Position numbers and translations under genes: made by a program
Origin: UBA6522 sp965262365
Lineage (GTDB): Bacteria > Pseudomonadota > Gammaproteobacteria > Steroidobacterales > Rariloculaceae
DNA length: 64,000 nucleotides
NCBI GenBank assembly: GCA_965262365.1
Contig: OZ253541.1
Span: forward strand, 5,952,001 to 6,016,000
Direction: 5' to 3'
Part shown: positions 9,369 to 18,396 of the stretch, piece after piece
Position numbering within the stretch: the first letter of the stretch is position 1
Layout of the letters: every line of letters starts with the position of its first letter
Notes under the pieces: model-generated
What the model saw: the letters and a program-made list of their open reading frames with translations, nothing else
What the model was told of the DNA's origin: nothing
The model's database searches: none

Positions 9369-9652
9369 CCTTCGCGAGCGTAACTGCACCGAGCGGAGCA
9401 GGATCCACATCGGGTACCGATTTCCGTCAACGCGTCGGCAACCCAGGTCGGGGACAGGATCGGCGCGGACTGTACGGAAAGCTGCGGCAGGGGTCAGAAC
9501 GCATCAAGTCCATCGGACAAGGACTGCGATGTTGACTGCACCTCGGATGACGCGGGACGAGTTGGGCAAGTTAATGCGGCGTGTTGCGCCGGCAATGGAT
9601 TGATATTGCGATTGGACTGGAGCGTGTAGGGTGGATTAATGGGGGAGATTGA
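9369..9652. other. Non-coding gap after the helicase fragment
   Basis: I see no convincing gene, RNA or repeat here. The final bases (TAGGGTGGATTAATGGGGGAG, read loosely) supply a purine-rich ribosome-binding site for the frame starting at 9653. Confidence 0.4.
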
Positions 9653-10121
9653 ATGAGAAATGCTGGAAAGTGGATTGCGCTAATTGCGGCGCTGGCTATT
9701 CAGGCAAAGGCCGTCGGGCAGCAAACCTATCGAGGCGTCAGGGTTGAACCGGAATTCCGCTGCGCACCTTATGATCGGGAGGACTATCCGTATTCGCAAT
9801 CGGTGGAGGCGGAAATCATTGCGGTATCGGAAAGATATACGGACCGTACACGGGGCAGTGTTTCGCGACGTCCCGCGAGACGGACATCGAACATATCGTG
9901 CCCCTGTCTGAAGCCCACGACAGCGGTCTGTGCTCGGCGAGCCCGGCGACGAAGGCCCGGTTTGCAAGGGATGTCCTCAACTTGACGCTGGCGAGCCCGC
10001 CAGTGAACCGGTACGAGAAGGGCGCGAAGGACGCCGCCGAGTGGCAGCCCCGGCGCAACGCGTGCTGGTTCGTGAACAGAACGCTTGAAGTGCGCCGAAA
10101 GTACGGCCTGAACATCGACCG
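9653..10121 (+). pseudogene. Exported HNH endonuclease, frameshifted
   Basis: The start at 9653 encodes a signal-peptide-like N terminus and then RCAPYDREDYPYSQSVE. Near 9825-9835 the frame breaks. In the +1 frame the protein continues as IYGPYTGQCF, then ETDIEHIVPLSEAH and on to RRKYGLN. DIEHIVPLSEAH is the catalytic HNH-type motif of a family of secreted HNH nucleases. The break therefore lies between the signal sequence and the catalytic motif, and no in-frame start precedes the motif. Similarity ends at about 10121, where an unrelated fragment begins on the other strand. The intact family usually ends soon after this point, so the 3' loss is small. Confidence 0.78.
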
Positions 10122-10122
10122 T

Positions 10123-10233
10123 CTCGGCCGTCGATGTCCCGGCCCTGATCACACCGTCGAGGGCCTCAAGGACTCGCGCGGTCAGGCGGCCCGCGGTCCG
10201 CATTACCATGATTTCGTCCGGTGTCTTGATCAT
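10123..10233 (-). pseudogene. map: Methionine aminopeptidase 5' fragment
   Basis: The minus strand from the ATG at 10231-10233 reads MIKTPDEIMVMRTAGRL, then ARVLEALDGVIRAGTST. This is the characteristic first 36 or so residues of type I methionine aminopeptidase. Similarity then stops, and the frame runs into the antisense of the HNH pseudogene. The metal-binding catalytic domain is missing, so this is a stub. It probably marks a recombination junction. Confidence 0.75.
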
Positions 10234-10625
10234 TCCCGAAAGCCGTCGGAGGAGAGTATGCCGGAGTTCCTGCTCTGCAGTTCAAACCCGTACGTGGCCA
10301 CTCCGAGCGAGGTACTCCTAGTGGTTCGACTTTTGGCAGAAGGACGGGGCAAATATATCACCAAGCGACGCCGCGGCCAGCTCCCGGAAAAAACACAATA
10401 AGACAAACATATTAAAGAACGAGGGGATAGTTACTTCGGCACAACTGGGGAACATTGAATCAGCACTGACGGGATCCACGGCTTCAATACGCAGCCAAAG
10501 TCCGAAACGATCATGTACTCTGTACAGTCTCCCTGTAGAGTTTGACCCAGTCCCAGTCGAGATTCCGTTTGTTTGTCACTGCAAACCAGATCGTTTGGAC
10601 CATCTCCCAAAGATTCTCACCAATT
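10234..10625. other. Gap with one short open frame
   Basis: A 47-codon forward frame at 10258-10401 (starts MPEFLLCSSNPY) has no recognisable relative. The rest, becoming AT-rich from about 10400, shows nothing I can name. It forms the trailer of the interrupted NTPase gene, which ends at 10626. Confidence 0.35.
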
Positions 10626-11632
10626 TTAGCGCGTCCCAGTCATCTCGATAGCTCTTCTCACTCGCCTAAAGCTTTCCTCGCCAGTATCTAACGATCTTGT
10701 CCAACTAAAATAGAGTGGAGCCAAGTTAGAGCTATGCCATACCTTTGTGAGATACGTTCTGAAAGTTAGCGCCCGGTCCAATCTATCGGCAATCGAAAAT
10801 GATGCGATCTTCGGCGTCACTTGCGCTCGAACGTTTTCATCCAGTATCGGCGTATCGTAGGACATAGCATCCAAATAAGAAAACTCGGTCACCCACCGAA
10901 GAAGATGATACACGCCAATGGTACTTATCCGAAAGCAGTCAGGCATGTCGCCAAACAAACCACCCTCGTCCTCATCAAACGTAACACGCTGCGGTGTTTC
11001 GAGAAGTCTTTTATTGTTTGCGCGCCGAAGCGCCGCTTTCGTGGCTTCTGCGTTGAACCCCCATTCCTGCATTTCCGCAACAACAGCAACTGACGCAACG
11101 AATCCTTCTCCCGACTTGTGGTCTCCATTACAATTGCAATACCCTAGTATCATAGGAAGAAGAAAATGCTCGTTTTGGACGGGGTTTCTAATATCGAATA
11201 GATTGATGGCGAGGGATGACATGGGATCATAATAGGAATACTCGCCCAGCAAAGTCGCCTTCCAGAATTCGTGAATTGGGATTACATAGCGTCCATTTCT
11301 TTCCATGATATCTATGATCTTTTCCGCGTCTACGTTCGCACTTCCAATGAACCTCGTAACCAATTCAACAACAGCTCGTATATTTCCAGCTGTAATATTT
11401 GAAAGGAATTCAACTAGCTCGGTATTTTTTGATAGAGAATACAACAGTGCTTTGAGAAATATAGCTATGTTTCCCAATTGAAGCTGGATGTGCGTCAAAC
11501 TTTCAATCGGAATACGCCCCTCCGCCATGTTTAGCGCAAATTTCAGCCGTCTTTCGATAACGTGATCCACTCGTGGAGGAGCTATGGTAAATACGCGGTG
11601 GGGATAAGCCGTAAGTGAGCCAGCCTGCTTTG
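10626..11632 (-). pseudogene. 3' part of PDDEXK-NTPase defence gene, split by IS66
   Basis: This AT-rich stretch codes for about 335 residues with no start of their own. Read after 14197-15685 with the IS66 element and one copy of its target duplication removed, the frame continues without a break. The segment ...RPQTFYK joins SKQAGSLTAYP, giving one 831-residue protein. This part contains the end of the ATPase region and a mostly helical C-terminal domain with no motif that I recognise. A start within the IS66 left end (11681) would make a chimaeric protein and is not meaningful. See the 5' part for function. Confidence 0.88.
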
Positions 11633-11719
11633 ATTTATAGGTAAGCGCTGTGCTGACCCCACCTTCCTTTCGGTGAGTCATTGAGATTGGATGACTCCTC
11701 TTAAATAGGGAGGAGTCCG

Positions 11720-12130
11720 ATGCGGAACGATGATCTGGATGCCAAGGGCAAGGACGTTGGCGGTTCGGCTGCGGCCAACGGAGCGGCGGCGGTTGGGAGG
11801 AAGCGAAAGAAGCGGCGAAGCTGGAGCGCGGAGAAGAAGATCCGGATCGCGCGGGAGAGTTTTTCTACCCAGGAGTCGGTGACGGCCGTGGCCCGGCGCT
11901 ACGGGATCGCGCGCAACCGGTTATCGGCCTGGCGCAGTCTTCTGCGCCGGGGCAAGCTGGTGGCGCCGTCATCGGTGCAGGCGGAACCGGCTGGGGCTTT
12001 TGCCGACGTTGAGGTGGAAGAACGCGCTTCGGTGGTGATTGAAGGACGCGGCGTGACGGTTCGCCTGGACGGGGTCACCGACACGGCCGGGATCGCGGCG
12101 ATCGCCGTGGCGCTGGCGGGCACGTCGTGA
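11720..12130 (+). CDS. tnpA: IS66 TnpA (accessory, HTH)
   Basis: A 136-residue IS66 accessory protein. The region WSAEKKIRIARESF...VTAVARRYGIARNRLSAWR is the helix-turn-helix of the TnpA/IS3-OrfA type, preceded by a basic KRKKRRS stretch. It is needed with TnpB for transposition in this family. Its TGA stop overlaps the ATG of tnpB (TGATG at 12128-12132), indicating translational coupling. Confidence 0.93.
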   Translation: MRNDDLDAKGKDVGGSAAANGAAAVGRKRKKRRSWSAEKKIRIARESFSTQESVTAVARRYGIARNRLSAWRSLLRRGKLVAPSSVQAEPAGAFADVEVEERASVVIEGRGVTVRLDGVTDTAGIAAIAVALAGTS

Positions 12131-12480
12131 TGGTGTCGTTGGGTGGCACTCGGATCGTGGTGGCGACGCAGCCGGTGGACTTTCGCAAGGGCCATGACGG
12201 ATTGGCCGCGGCGGTGCACAACGAGCTGGGCCTGGACCCATATTCGGGGGTCGCCTATGTCTTCCGAGCCAAGCGAGCCGACAGGATCAAAGTGCTCTGG
12301 TGGGACGGCACCGGTCTGGTGCTGGCGTATAAGCGGTTGGAGCAGGGCCGGTTCGCGTGGCCGACGGTCCACAACGGGGTGATGAGGCTCACCCGGGCGC
12401 AGTTCGAGGCGCTGTTCGAGGGTCTGGACTGGCGCCGGACGTGGAGCCCGCGCGTGCGCCGCCCGCGCGTGGCGGCGTGA
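12130..12480 (+). CDS. tnpB: IS66 TnpB (Orf2)
   Basis: A 116-residue IS66 Orf2 protein, recognised by the PVDFRKGHDGLAA segment near the N terminus and the DRIKVLWWDGTGLVL block in the middle, both hallmarks of the family. It assists the TnpC transposase; its biochemical role is unclear in general. I prefer the ATG in the TGATG overlap with tnpA; a GTG one codon earlier is equally possible. Confidence 0.93.
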   Translation: MVSLGGTRIVVATQPVDFRKGHDGLAAAVHNELGLDPYSGVAYVFRAKRADRIKVLWWDGTGLVLAYKRLEQGRFAWPTVHNGVMRLTRAQFEALFEGLDWRRTWSPRVRRPRVAA

Positions 12481-12508
12481 CTGCCCAAGGGGTTGTTCAA
12501 CCCTGATG

Positions 12509-12540
12509 ACCGGCTCGTTTTTCGGGCCGGTTTTCGTTTA
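12509..12540 (+). terminator. Stem-loop with T-rich tail between tnpB and tnpC
   Basis: ACCGGC at 12509-12514 pairs with GCCGGT at 12526-12531 and is followed by TTTCGTTTAT. It looks like an intrinsic terminator or attenuator inside IS66, which would lower tnpC expression from the tnpAB promoter. Confidence 0.5.
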
Positions 12541-12571
12541 TAACTTCCTGATTATATGGTAGTATTCACTC

Positions 12572-14167
12572 ATGCAGAGCCGTCCAGAACCGGTCGATCT
12601 CACCGCGTTGCCGCCCGCCCACCGGGCGCTGTTCCAACGCCAGAAAACCGCCTTTCAGGCGCAGCAAACGGCCAACGACGAGCTTCGCGCGAGGGTGGAT
12701 TTGCTCACCGATACCAACCGCCGCCTGGAACACCTCATCGACGAACTGCGCCGGGCGATCTACGACAAGAAGTCCGAGAAGCGCCCGCTGGACGATCGCC
12801 AACTGGCGTTCGAGGATCTGGAAGGCGCGGTGGCCGAGGCCGAGGAAGCCGCGGCTGCGCCGGGCACCTCAACAACCCCGTCCTCCGCCAAGCGCCGGGC
12901 ACCTCGACGCAACCTCGGGCATCTGCCCAGGGGCCTGGAACGCATCGAACAGGTCATCGAGCCCGACAGCACGCAGTGTCCCTGCGGGTGCGGGGACATG
13001 ATCCGCATCGGCGAGGACCGCACCGAGCGGCTGGACATCGTGCCGGCGCAGCTTCGGGTCATCGTCACGGTGCGCCCGAAGTACGCCTGCCGCACCTGCG
13101 AGGCCGGCGTGATCCAGGCGCCGGCGCCGGCGCACCTCATCACCGGCGGCTTGCCGACCGAGGGGGCGCTGGCGCAGGTGCTGATCGCCAAGTACGGCGA
13201 TCACTTACCTTTGTATCGCCAATCGCAGATCTACGCCCGCTCGGGCGTGGAGTTGCACCGCTCCACGCTCGCCGGCTGGGTGGGCAAGGCGTCGTTTCAT
13301 CTGACTCCGGTGGTGGATCGGCTGGCCTGGCATCTGAAGCAGTCGGGGCAGTTGTTCATGGATGAGACGCGCGCGCCGGTGCTGGACCCGGGGCGGGGCA
13401 AGACCAAGACGGGGTATCTGTGGGCGCTGGCCCGCGACGAGCGCCCCTGGGCCGGTCCGGACCCGCCCGGCGTGGTGTTCTTCTATGCGCCCGGTCGCGG
13501 CGGGGTTCATGCCACGCGTTTCCTTGAGGGTTTTACCGGCATCCTGCAGGTGGACGGCTACGCCGGCTACAACGCGGTGGCCGCGCCCGGCAAGGGGGTG
13601 ACCCGGGCGAACTGTTGGGTGCACGCCAGGCGCAAGCTGTGCGAGATCCACGACAGCCACCGCTCGGAGGTCGCCGCGGAGGGCTTGCGCCGCATCGCGG
13701 CGATGTACGCCATCGAGAAGCAGATCCGGGGCGAACCCGCCGAGGTGCGCCTGGCCGTTCGCAAGGCGCGCACCGCGCCGCGGGTCAAGGAGTTCGGGGC
13801 GTGGCTGAAGCGGCAACGCGCCCGCGTCTCGGCGAAGTCGCGCCTGGGCGAGAAGCTGGCCTACATCGGCAATCACTGGGAAGGACTTCAGGTGTTCCTC
13901 ACCGACGGCCGCGTGGAGATGGATTCCAACGTGGTCGAGAACACGATCCGCCCGCTGGCGCTGAACCGCAAGAACGCGTTGTTCGCCGGCCACGATGAGG
14001 GTGCGGCGGCCTGGGCCCGCATCGCTAGTCTGATCGAAACGGCGAAAATGAACGGGGTCAACCCGCATGCCTATCTCAAGGCGACGCTCGAAGCCATCGC
14101 CAATGGCCATCCGGCCTCCGAGATCGATCAGCTGCTGCCCTGGGTCTTTACGCCAATCTCACGCTGA
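12572..14167 (+). CDS. tnpC: IS66 TnpC transposase (DDE)
   Basis: A 531-residue catalytic transposase of IS66. In order: an N-terminal leucine-zipper-like segment, a Cys-rich zinc-finger region (CPCGCGDM and CRTCEAG, about residues 130-175), the catalytic core with LFMDETRAPV as the first Asp and ILQVDGYAGYN as the second, and a C-terminal block (MDSNVVENTIRPLAL) bearing the Glu. The length is normal for the family. It ends 29 bp inside the right inverted repeat. Confidence 0.95.
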   Translation: MQSRPEPVDLTALPPAHRALFQRQKTAFQAQQTANDELRARVDLLTDTNRRLEHLIDELRRAIYDKKSEKRPLDDRQLAFEDLEGAVAEAEEAAAAPGTSTTPSSAKRRAPRRNLGHLPRGLERIEQVIEPDSTQCPCGCGDMIRIGEDRTERLDIVPAQLRVIVTVRPKYACRTCEAGVIQAPAPAHLITGGLPTEGALAQVLIAKYGDHLPLYRQSQIYARSGVELHRSTLAGWVGKASFHLTPVVDRLAWHLKQSGQLFMDETRAPVLDPGRGKTKTGYLWALARDERPWAGPDPPGVVFFYAPGRGGVHATRFLEGFTGILQVDGYAGYNAVAAPGKGVTRANCWVHARRKLCEIHDSHRSEVAAEGLRRIAAMYAIEKQIRGEPAEVRLAVRKARTAPRVKEFGAWLKRQRARVSAKSRLGEKLAYIGNHWEGLQVFLTDGRVEMDSNVVENTIRPLALNRKNALFAGHDEGAAAWARIASLIETAKMNGVNPHAYLKATLEAIANGHPASEIDQLLPWVFTPISR

Positions 14168-14196
14168 AAGCCAGATGGTGTAGGGGCACCGCTTAC

Positions 14197-15685
14197 ATTT
14201 ATAGAACGTTTGCGGGCGAACAGATAAAAATGCAGCCGCGTCCCAGGATTTGGCAAAATTCTGTGCAATGATAAACGCCTCTTGCTGTATCTGATATTCA
14301 CGTTGATCAGCATTGTCCAGCATGAATATAATTTGCTTCTTTCGCCCGCGCGCAAGATGGGAGATTGACGCCTTGAGATGTTCAGCACGAAGTTTTGTCT
14401 TCCCTTCAAGAAACTCTAAGTATTTGTCTTCATATTTTTCTGGATCTCGCTCACGCAGATTTCCGTAGATACCACGCTGAAAACGCTTAATCTCAAGATT
14501 GTAGACACCCCGTACAAAAGTCATTTCGTGTACATCCACCTTGTACAGCGCATAGAGTTGGGCTTCAATTTCGCTCAATGTGAATTCATGGAGATTTTCG
14601 GATAGTGCGCCATGGGCGCCAAGATCGATGTAGATGTATACTGCTTTCCGGAACTCTTCAAAAGCACTCACGTACATCAGATGTTTCAGGAACGACGTTT
14701 TTCCCACACCGACGTCGCCGATCAAAACAGTGGGGCGCTGCGAAATCGATTCCTTTATCAGTTCCGGAGTGAAAGCGGGTTTGCCCCGGCCTGACTGAAC
14801 GGGACTCAAGGCGGGAGCTTTCTCAGTCTTGTCAAAAAGAGACGCGTAACGTGCTGCCAACATCCGTTTGCTCACTAAGGCGTGCTGCGAGAGCGCTCCG
14901 CTCTCACAATAGCATTTCCGGTAAAACAGCCTCTCTGTCTCTTTCTCATCGATCAAGTCAATTAGGAGTAATTCTCCTAAACTGCGCAAGGTGCTTTGTA
15001 AGCCGCTTGGATACCGATATGTTGGATAATCAGGGAGCATTGAAGAAAGCTTTTGCGGCAGCGCTCTATCCTCACCTATATTTAACAGGCGGTTTAGCCG
15101 ACGCTCAGCAACACCTGAAGGTGATAGTGCTTGCCAAACCCTAGGAAAATGCTCTAGCAGATGTTCATATCCCGCGATAACCAAGCAGCGACCCTCAAGC
15201 GGAGAGGTACCGTCATTGCGCGTTGCCAGAAATGCAATTATTTGGCCGCCATTTGTTGCGACAGCGAGTTCTACTCCTCGAGCGCTGCAGTAGCCAACAA
15301 CTTGTTGGATTGCGCTGGAAACTTTGGTGTCTAACGCCATGACTGACGGTAAGTCTTTAACAATGTTTCCCTGAGGATCGGCTGGTAGCTCAAAAACATG
15401 ATCCTGGCGCTTAGCCTCCCAAATGGCGCAGCGCGGATTGCCAAGTTCATAGTCAGAATACGCTCTTCCCTTCTGACTTTGCTCCAAGCGAACCGACTCA
15501 AGCGGCCACCCCAAGCAATCAACAATAATTCGATCAATAATTTGGAACCTAGTTTCTGCTTCGTTCCAATCTAGCTTCAATTCGGTCACTTCCTTAACCA
15601 GCGACTCTAGGGCGCGTTTACCCTCTGCGATACTTGTCGTTCCAAGTTGAGTCATTGCAAGCTGTGCTCCTATCGTCACTCTCAT
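14197..15685 (-). pseudogene. 5' part of PDDEXK-P-loop NTPase defence gene, split by IS66
   Basis: Codes for about 496 residues before the IS66 insertion, then continues at 11632-10626 to give an 831-residue protein. Residues 40-95 resemble the HsdR-type nuclease N terminus: NEAETRFQIIDR, then SDYEL (Asp78) and AIWEAKR (Glu90, Lys92), a D...ExK core. Walker A is GDVGVGKT (residues 323-330) and Walker B is IIFMLDNAD (about 452-460). The architecture (nuclease, NTPase, helical C terminus) is that of anti-phage sensor ATPases. The gene starts 84 bp after the caspase-like gene on the same strand, and the two probably form one operon. An alternative start at 15655 is possible. The insertion disrupts the gene after the ATPase core, so it is probably inactive unless the element excises. 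Confidence 0.88.
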
Positions 15686-15769
15686 TCGAAACTTGAGCGT
15701 AGTCGGCGGTGCAACGCCCTTGACGTCACACTACTGAAAGAATAGTCTTCTCGTCAGAAAACCACATGC

Positions 15770-17188
15770 CTAATTCGCTAACCGTTCTCTCGTCGTTTCC
15801 AAATGTCGTTCGATCTCTTCGCCAAGCCTTGAACAAATAGATTCGACGATCTCATTGGTATTGGCGTTCCAGCTAACCTTGTACCAGCGTTTGACGATTT
15901 GCTTCCCTTCCTCGTGAAACTCTCCGAAATCTTTCAGGCGATGCGCCGAACACACTTCAAATATATAACACTTTTCTAGGCTCGGAGCGCAGCTAACCGC
16001 GAGAACCATCTTCCGTAGAGCGGAATATTTAGGAACGAACGTAACGCAAATCTGCGCCTTTTCCATTTTCACATTTACCCAAAGGTCATATACTTCCCGA
16101 TATTCGTCGTCACTGCCAAACATCCCCAATATTGCCGCTGCAGTATACCTACCGAATGCACTTCGCTTTTTTTCTTTGCTTATTTTCGCAGTGACGAATT
16201 CGTCTGTCCTATGTTCCCTAGACAACACTCTGATAATGTATCCGGCAGCGCTTTGCTCCTGATAATCTGGATACTCCTCGATATCCACGTCAAAATAGTT
16301 GCTTAGCTCAAGTTGCGTTATCCTGTTAACCAAGTCGGAAAAGAAGTTCCCGACGAAAGATTCTACTACCTCGCTTGTCGCAATATTGTTCTGTGCATCC
16401 TGCAGTAAGACCTGCAAACTTGGGATAGTCGACGTTGATTGTATATTCTGCTGGTCACTCGTCAAATGGGCGCGACACTCCGTCTCAAGTCGTTTTCTTA
16501 GTTTGTCCAAGGTACGAGCATCGTCAGTAAACTTTTCACGTCCCGTTCCCTGAGATACGAAATGGGGCGTTTGTTCGTCGTTGTCAATAAACTCATCCTT
16601 TAAGGAGTTAATTATGTCAGTATAATAGATTGCTCCTGTGCTCTTTCGAAGAGTGCACAGTCGAAATGTTTCTGTAAATGGGCTCAGTGGATTTCCAGTC
16701 AATGAGCTTTGGGAGTCGAGGCATGAGGAAATTTGAATTATGTGCTTAAAAGCTGATTTATCGTAGCGAATGAGTGCGCTGTCTCGCTTTATGAGGGACG
16801 TACCGGAACTACACGCATCTATTACTTTCACTATAAGCTTTGCGTTTGCCTGCCTTAGCAGTATGTGCAAATCGTCCTGTGAAAGACCTGTTTCATTTGG
16901 CCGTTTCGACTGAAAGTCGCATGTGCAAAAAAAGAATTCGTCACCCTGGCTAAAACCGTGTCCTGTAAAATAGAAGAACACCTCGTTGTGTGCGAGGGTG
17001 TTGCTTATTGCGGCCCGTATCGTAGACCGCGATTTATCAGCACTCTTATCCTCTATTACCGTTATGGCGCCATACTTACCGGTAGCCTCTAACAATTCTC
17101 GAATCGCGACTAAATCATTTGCACAACATGGGATATCGGGCAATGACTCATATGTTGAGTTGCCAATTAGAATAGCGATATTTGACAT
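15770..17188 (-). CDS. Caspase-family (metacaspase-like) protease
   Basis: A 472-residue protein whose first 200 or so residues are a C14 peptidase fold: an opening IAILIGNSTYE strand, catalytic His77 in YFTGHGF and catalytic Cys126 in VIDACSSGT. The C-terminal half (about 210-472) has no motif I can name and may be a sensor or adaptor. Such bacterial caspase-like proteases are often executioners in abortive-infection systems, activated by a partner ATPase. The gene lies directly upstream of, and co-oriented with, the split PDDEXK-NTPase gene. It appears intact. Base composition is clearly AT-richer than the contig, consistent with transfer. Confidence 0.88.
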   Translation of the reverse strand: MSNIAILIGNSTYESLPDIPCCANDLVAIRELLEATGKYGAITVIEDKSADKSRSTIRAAISNTLAHNEVFFYFTGHGFSQGDEFFFCTCDFQSKRPNETGLSQDDLHILLRQANAKLIVKVIDACSSGTSLIKRDSALIRYDKSAFKHIIQISSCLDSQSSLTGNPLSPFTETFRLCTLRKSTGAIYYTDIINSLKDEFIDNDEQTPHFVSQGTGREKFTDDARTLDKLRKRLETECRAHLTSDQQNIQSTSTIPSLQVLLQDAQNNIATSEVVESFVGNFFSDLVNRITQLELSNYFDVDIEEYPDYQEQSAAGYIIRVLSREHRTDEFVTAKISKEKKRSAFGRYTAAAILGMFGSDDEYREVYDLWVNVKMEKAQICVTFVPKYSALRKMVLAVSCAPSLEKCYIFEVCSAHRLKDFGEFHEEGKQIVKRWYKVSWNANTNEIVESICSRLGEEIERHLETTRERLAN

Positions 17189-17390
17189 TTTATTCGGTTC
17201 CTCAATTTGGAGGAATTACAATCCGTTGTAGCATGTCCTGACGGGGCTTTTCTGAGCTGCCCGTTGGGAACGTTCGACTAATCAATGCCAAAGCGTGTCG
17301 TTGTCCTTGGTTCCCGCCACCCGTTGGGGTGGCGCGGACATGATACCCGTTGGATCGGGCACCGTGACGCTTTTTTCGGAGTCGCCAAAT
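17189..17390. other. Upstream region of the caspase gene
   Basis: No gene seen. The octamer CCCGTTGG occurs three times in 17260-17350 with irregular spacing. Composition returns to GC-rich at about 17230, which marks the edge of the AT-rich caspase-NTPase unit. Confidence 0.4.
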
Positions 17391-17640
17391 TGTCACGGAA
17401 CCGCCGATGGTCTCTCGAGCGTCGGCGTCGATCTCGACCGCTAAGCCACCGCCGCTAGTTGGGGCGACCGCGGAGACTTCGACACCGGGGTCGTCATTTC
17501 CGCCTAGTCGCCGCGCCTAATCAGGCTACTGGAAGCGGCAGCCGGGCAGGGCGTCGATCTAGCCGTCGTGGATACCGGTCGCCGGGTGGGGCGCAGCGCG
17601 GTCGCGGCCGCAAGGGCGGCCGACCGATAGCAACGCCGAA
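17391..17640 (+). pseudogene. parA: ParA-type partition ATPase remnant
   Basis: One forward frame reads a degraded ParA segment: VGVDLDR, stop, ATAASWGDRGDFDTGVVISA, stop, then LIRLLEAAAGQGVDLAVVDT followed by SAVAAARAAD and a stop. In intact ParA proteins these positions read VDLDPQATAA..WGDRR..D and LLEAAA..GVDLAVIDT. The first two stops sit where Gln codons are expected (CAA to TAA, CAG to TAG). The N-terminal Walker A and the C-terminal third are missing. This is a plasmid or integrative-element partition gene in advanced decay. Confidence 0.65.
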
Positions 17641-17916
17641 TTGTCCGGCTGTTGACCCAGAACCGATTCAAGATGAAGCACGACGAAACTCTCTACATCG
17701 CTCACACTGTGGGCGAACAGCGGGTGCTCCACGTCGGCGAGTTTGCGCCTGTCTCCGAGCCACGCTGAACGGGGAACCTGCCGCCTGTTGAGGCTGAGAC
17801 CCCGGGTGATAGACGGGTCCGTTGTGAAAGGGCGGGATTGAGGCGATTTATATACTAAGATTGACACTGGCGGTGCCGAGCCATAGGATGTTCAAACAGT
17901 ATCCAAGGAGAGCGGG
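17641..17916. other. Spacer before the Zn-ribbon/MT-A70/BglII-like operon
   Basis: A forward frame at 17651-17767 (contains KMKHDETLYIAHTVGEQ) looks protein-like but has no start and no family I recognise. A TATACT hexamer at 17851-17856 could be the -10 box for the operon at 17917, but I see no -35 at the right distance. An AAGGAG ribosome-binding site lies just before the ATG at 17917. Confidence 0.4.
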
Positions 17917-18396
17917 ATGAAGCTGCGGGTGCGAAGGAGCGGCGTCGGCATGGTTGAACTAGCGGGGATGTTCCCAAACGAAGACGCAGCGCGTCAGTGG
18001 TTCGAAGAGCTCTTCTGGCCCAATGGAGAGCGGGCGTGCCCCGGTTGCGGCAGCGAGGACACCTATGGATGCGCGCACGCGACCATGCCGTACAGATGTA
18101 CAAGCTGCCGCAGGTACTTCAGCGTGAGGACCGGCACGGTCATGGCAGGATCGCCGCTTCCGCTGCTGAAGTGGGCCTATGCAATCCACTTGGAGGTTGG
18201 TAGCCAGAACGGGGCGTCGTCGATGAAGCTGCATCGGGAACTGGGCATCACACAGAAGTCGGCGTGGCACATGCAGCGGCGCATTCGAGAGGCGTTTGCA
18301 GCGGAAGGGAGCCGCAAGTCGATCCGTCGGAGACCATTGAGGGCGGGCCGGAAACCCAGACGCGAAGAAAGTCTGCCCGCAGAGATACGGGCGTGA
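17917..18396 (+). CDS. IS1595-type Zn-ribbon/HTH protein, coupled to the R-M genes
   Basis: A 159-residue protein matching the N-terminal part of IS1595-family transposases: a zinc ribbon CPGCGSED...CTSCRRYF (Cys pairs near residues 42-45 and 61-64), then FSVRTGTVM and SSMKLHRELGITQKSAWHM, a DNA-binding helix-turn-helix. The DDE catalytic domain is absent, although an ETIEGG segment in the next frame hints at an eroded remnant. Its stop overlaps the GTG start of the methylase by 4 bp (GTGA), and the same overlap recurs between methylase and nuclease. It may be a domesticated DNA-binding subunit or regulator of the restriction system, or simply a truncated transposase placed there by chance. 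A strong AAGGAG site precedes the ATG. Confidence 0.75.
   Translation: MKLRVRRSGVGMVELAGMFPNEDAARQWFEELFWPNGERACPGCGSEDTYGCAHATMPYRCTSCRRYFSVRTGTVMAGSPLPLLKWAYAIHLEVGSQNGASSMKLHRELGITQKSAWHMQRRIREAFAAEGSRKSIRRRPLRAGRKPRREESLPAEIRA

Larger units (their letters stand above)
11641..14196 (+). mobile_element. IS66-family element, complete (2556 bp)
   Basis: Terminal inverted repeats start GTAAGCGCTGTGCTGACCCC on the left; on the right they read GTAAGCGGTGCCCC inward. An 8-bp target duplication, ATTTATAG, flanks it exactly at 11633-11640 and 14197-14204, the length typical of IS66. Inside are tnpA, tnpB and tnpC in the usual order. The element interrupts the NTPase gene that runs on the opposite strand. 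The intact duplication and open transposition genes point to a recent insertion. Confidence 0.96.

Noticed and set aside
11641..11681. Start of the NTPase C-terminal piece within IS66
   Set aside because: MTHRKEGG comes from the IS66 end; exact target duplications show it is not the natural start.
17202..17396. 64-codon minus-strand frame upstream of the caspase gene
   Set aside because: Basic low-complexity peptide with no ribosome-binding site, partly antisense to the parA remnant.
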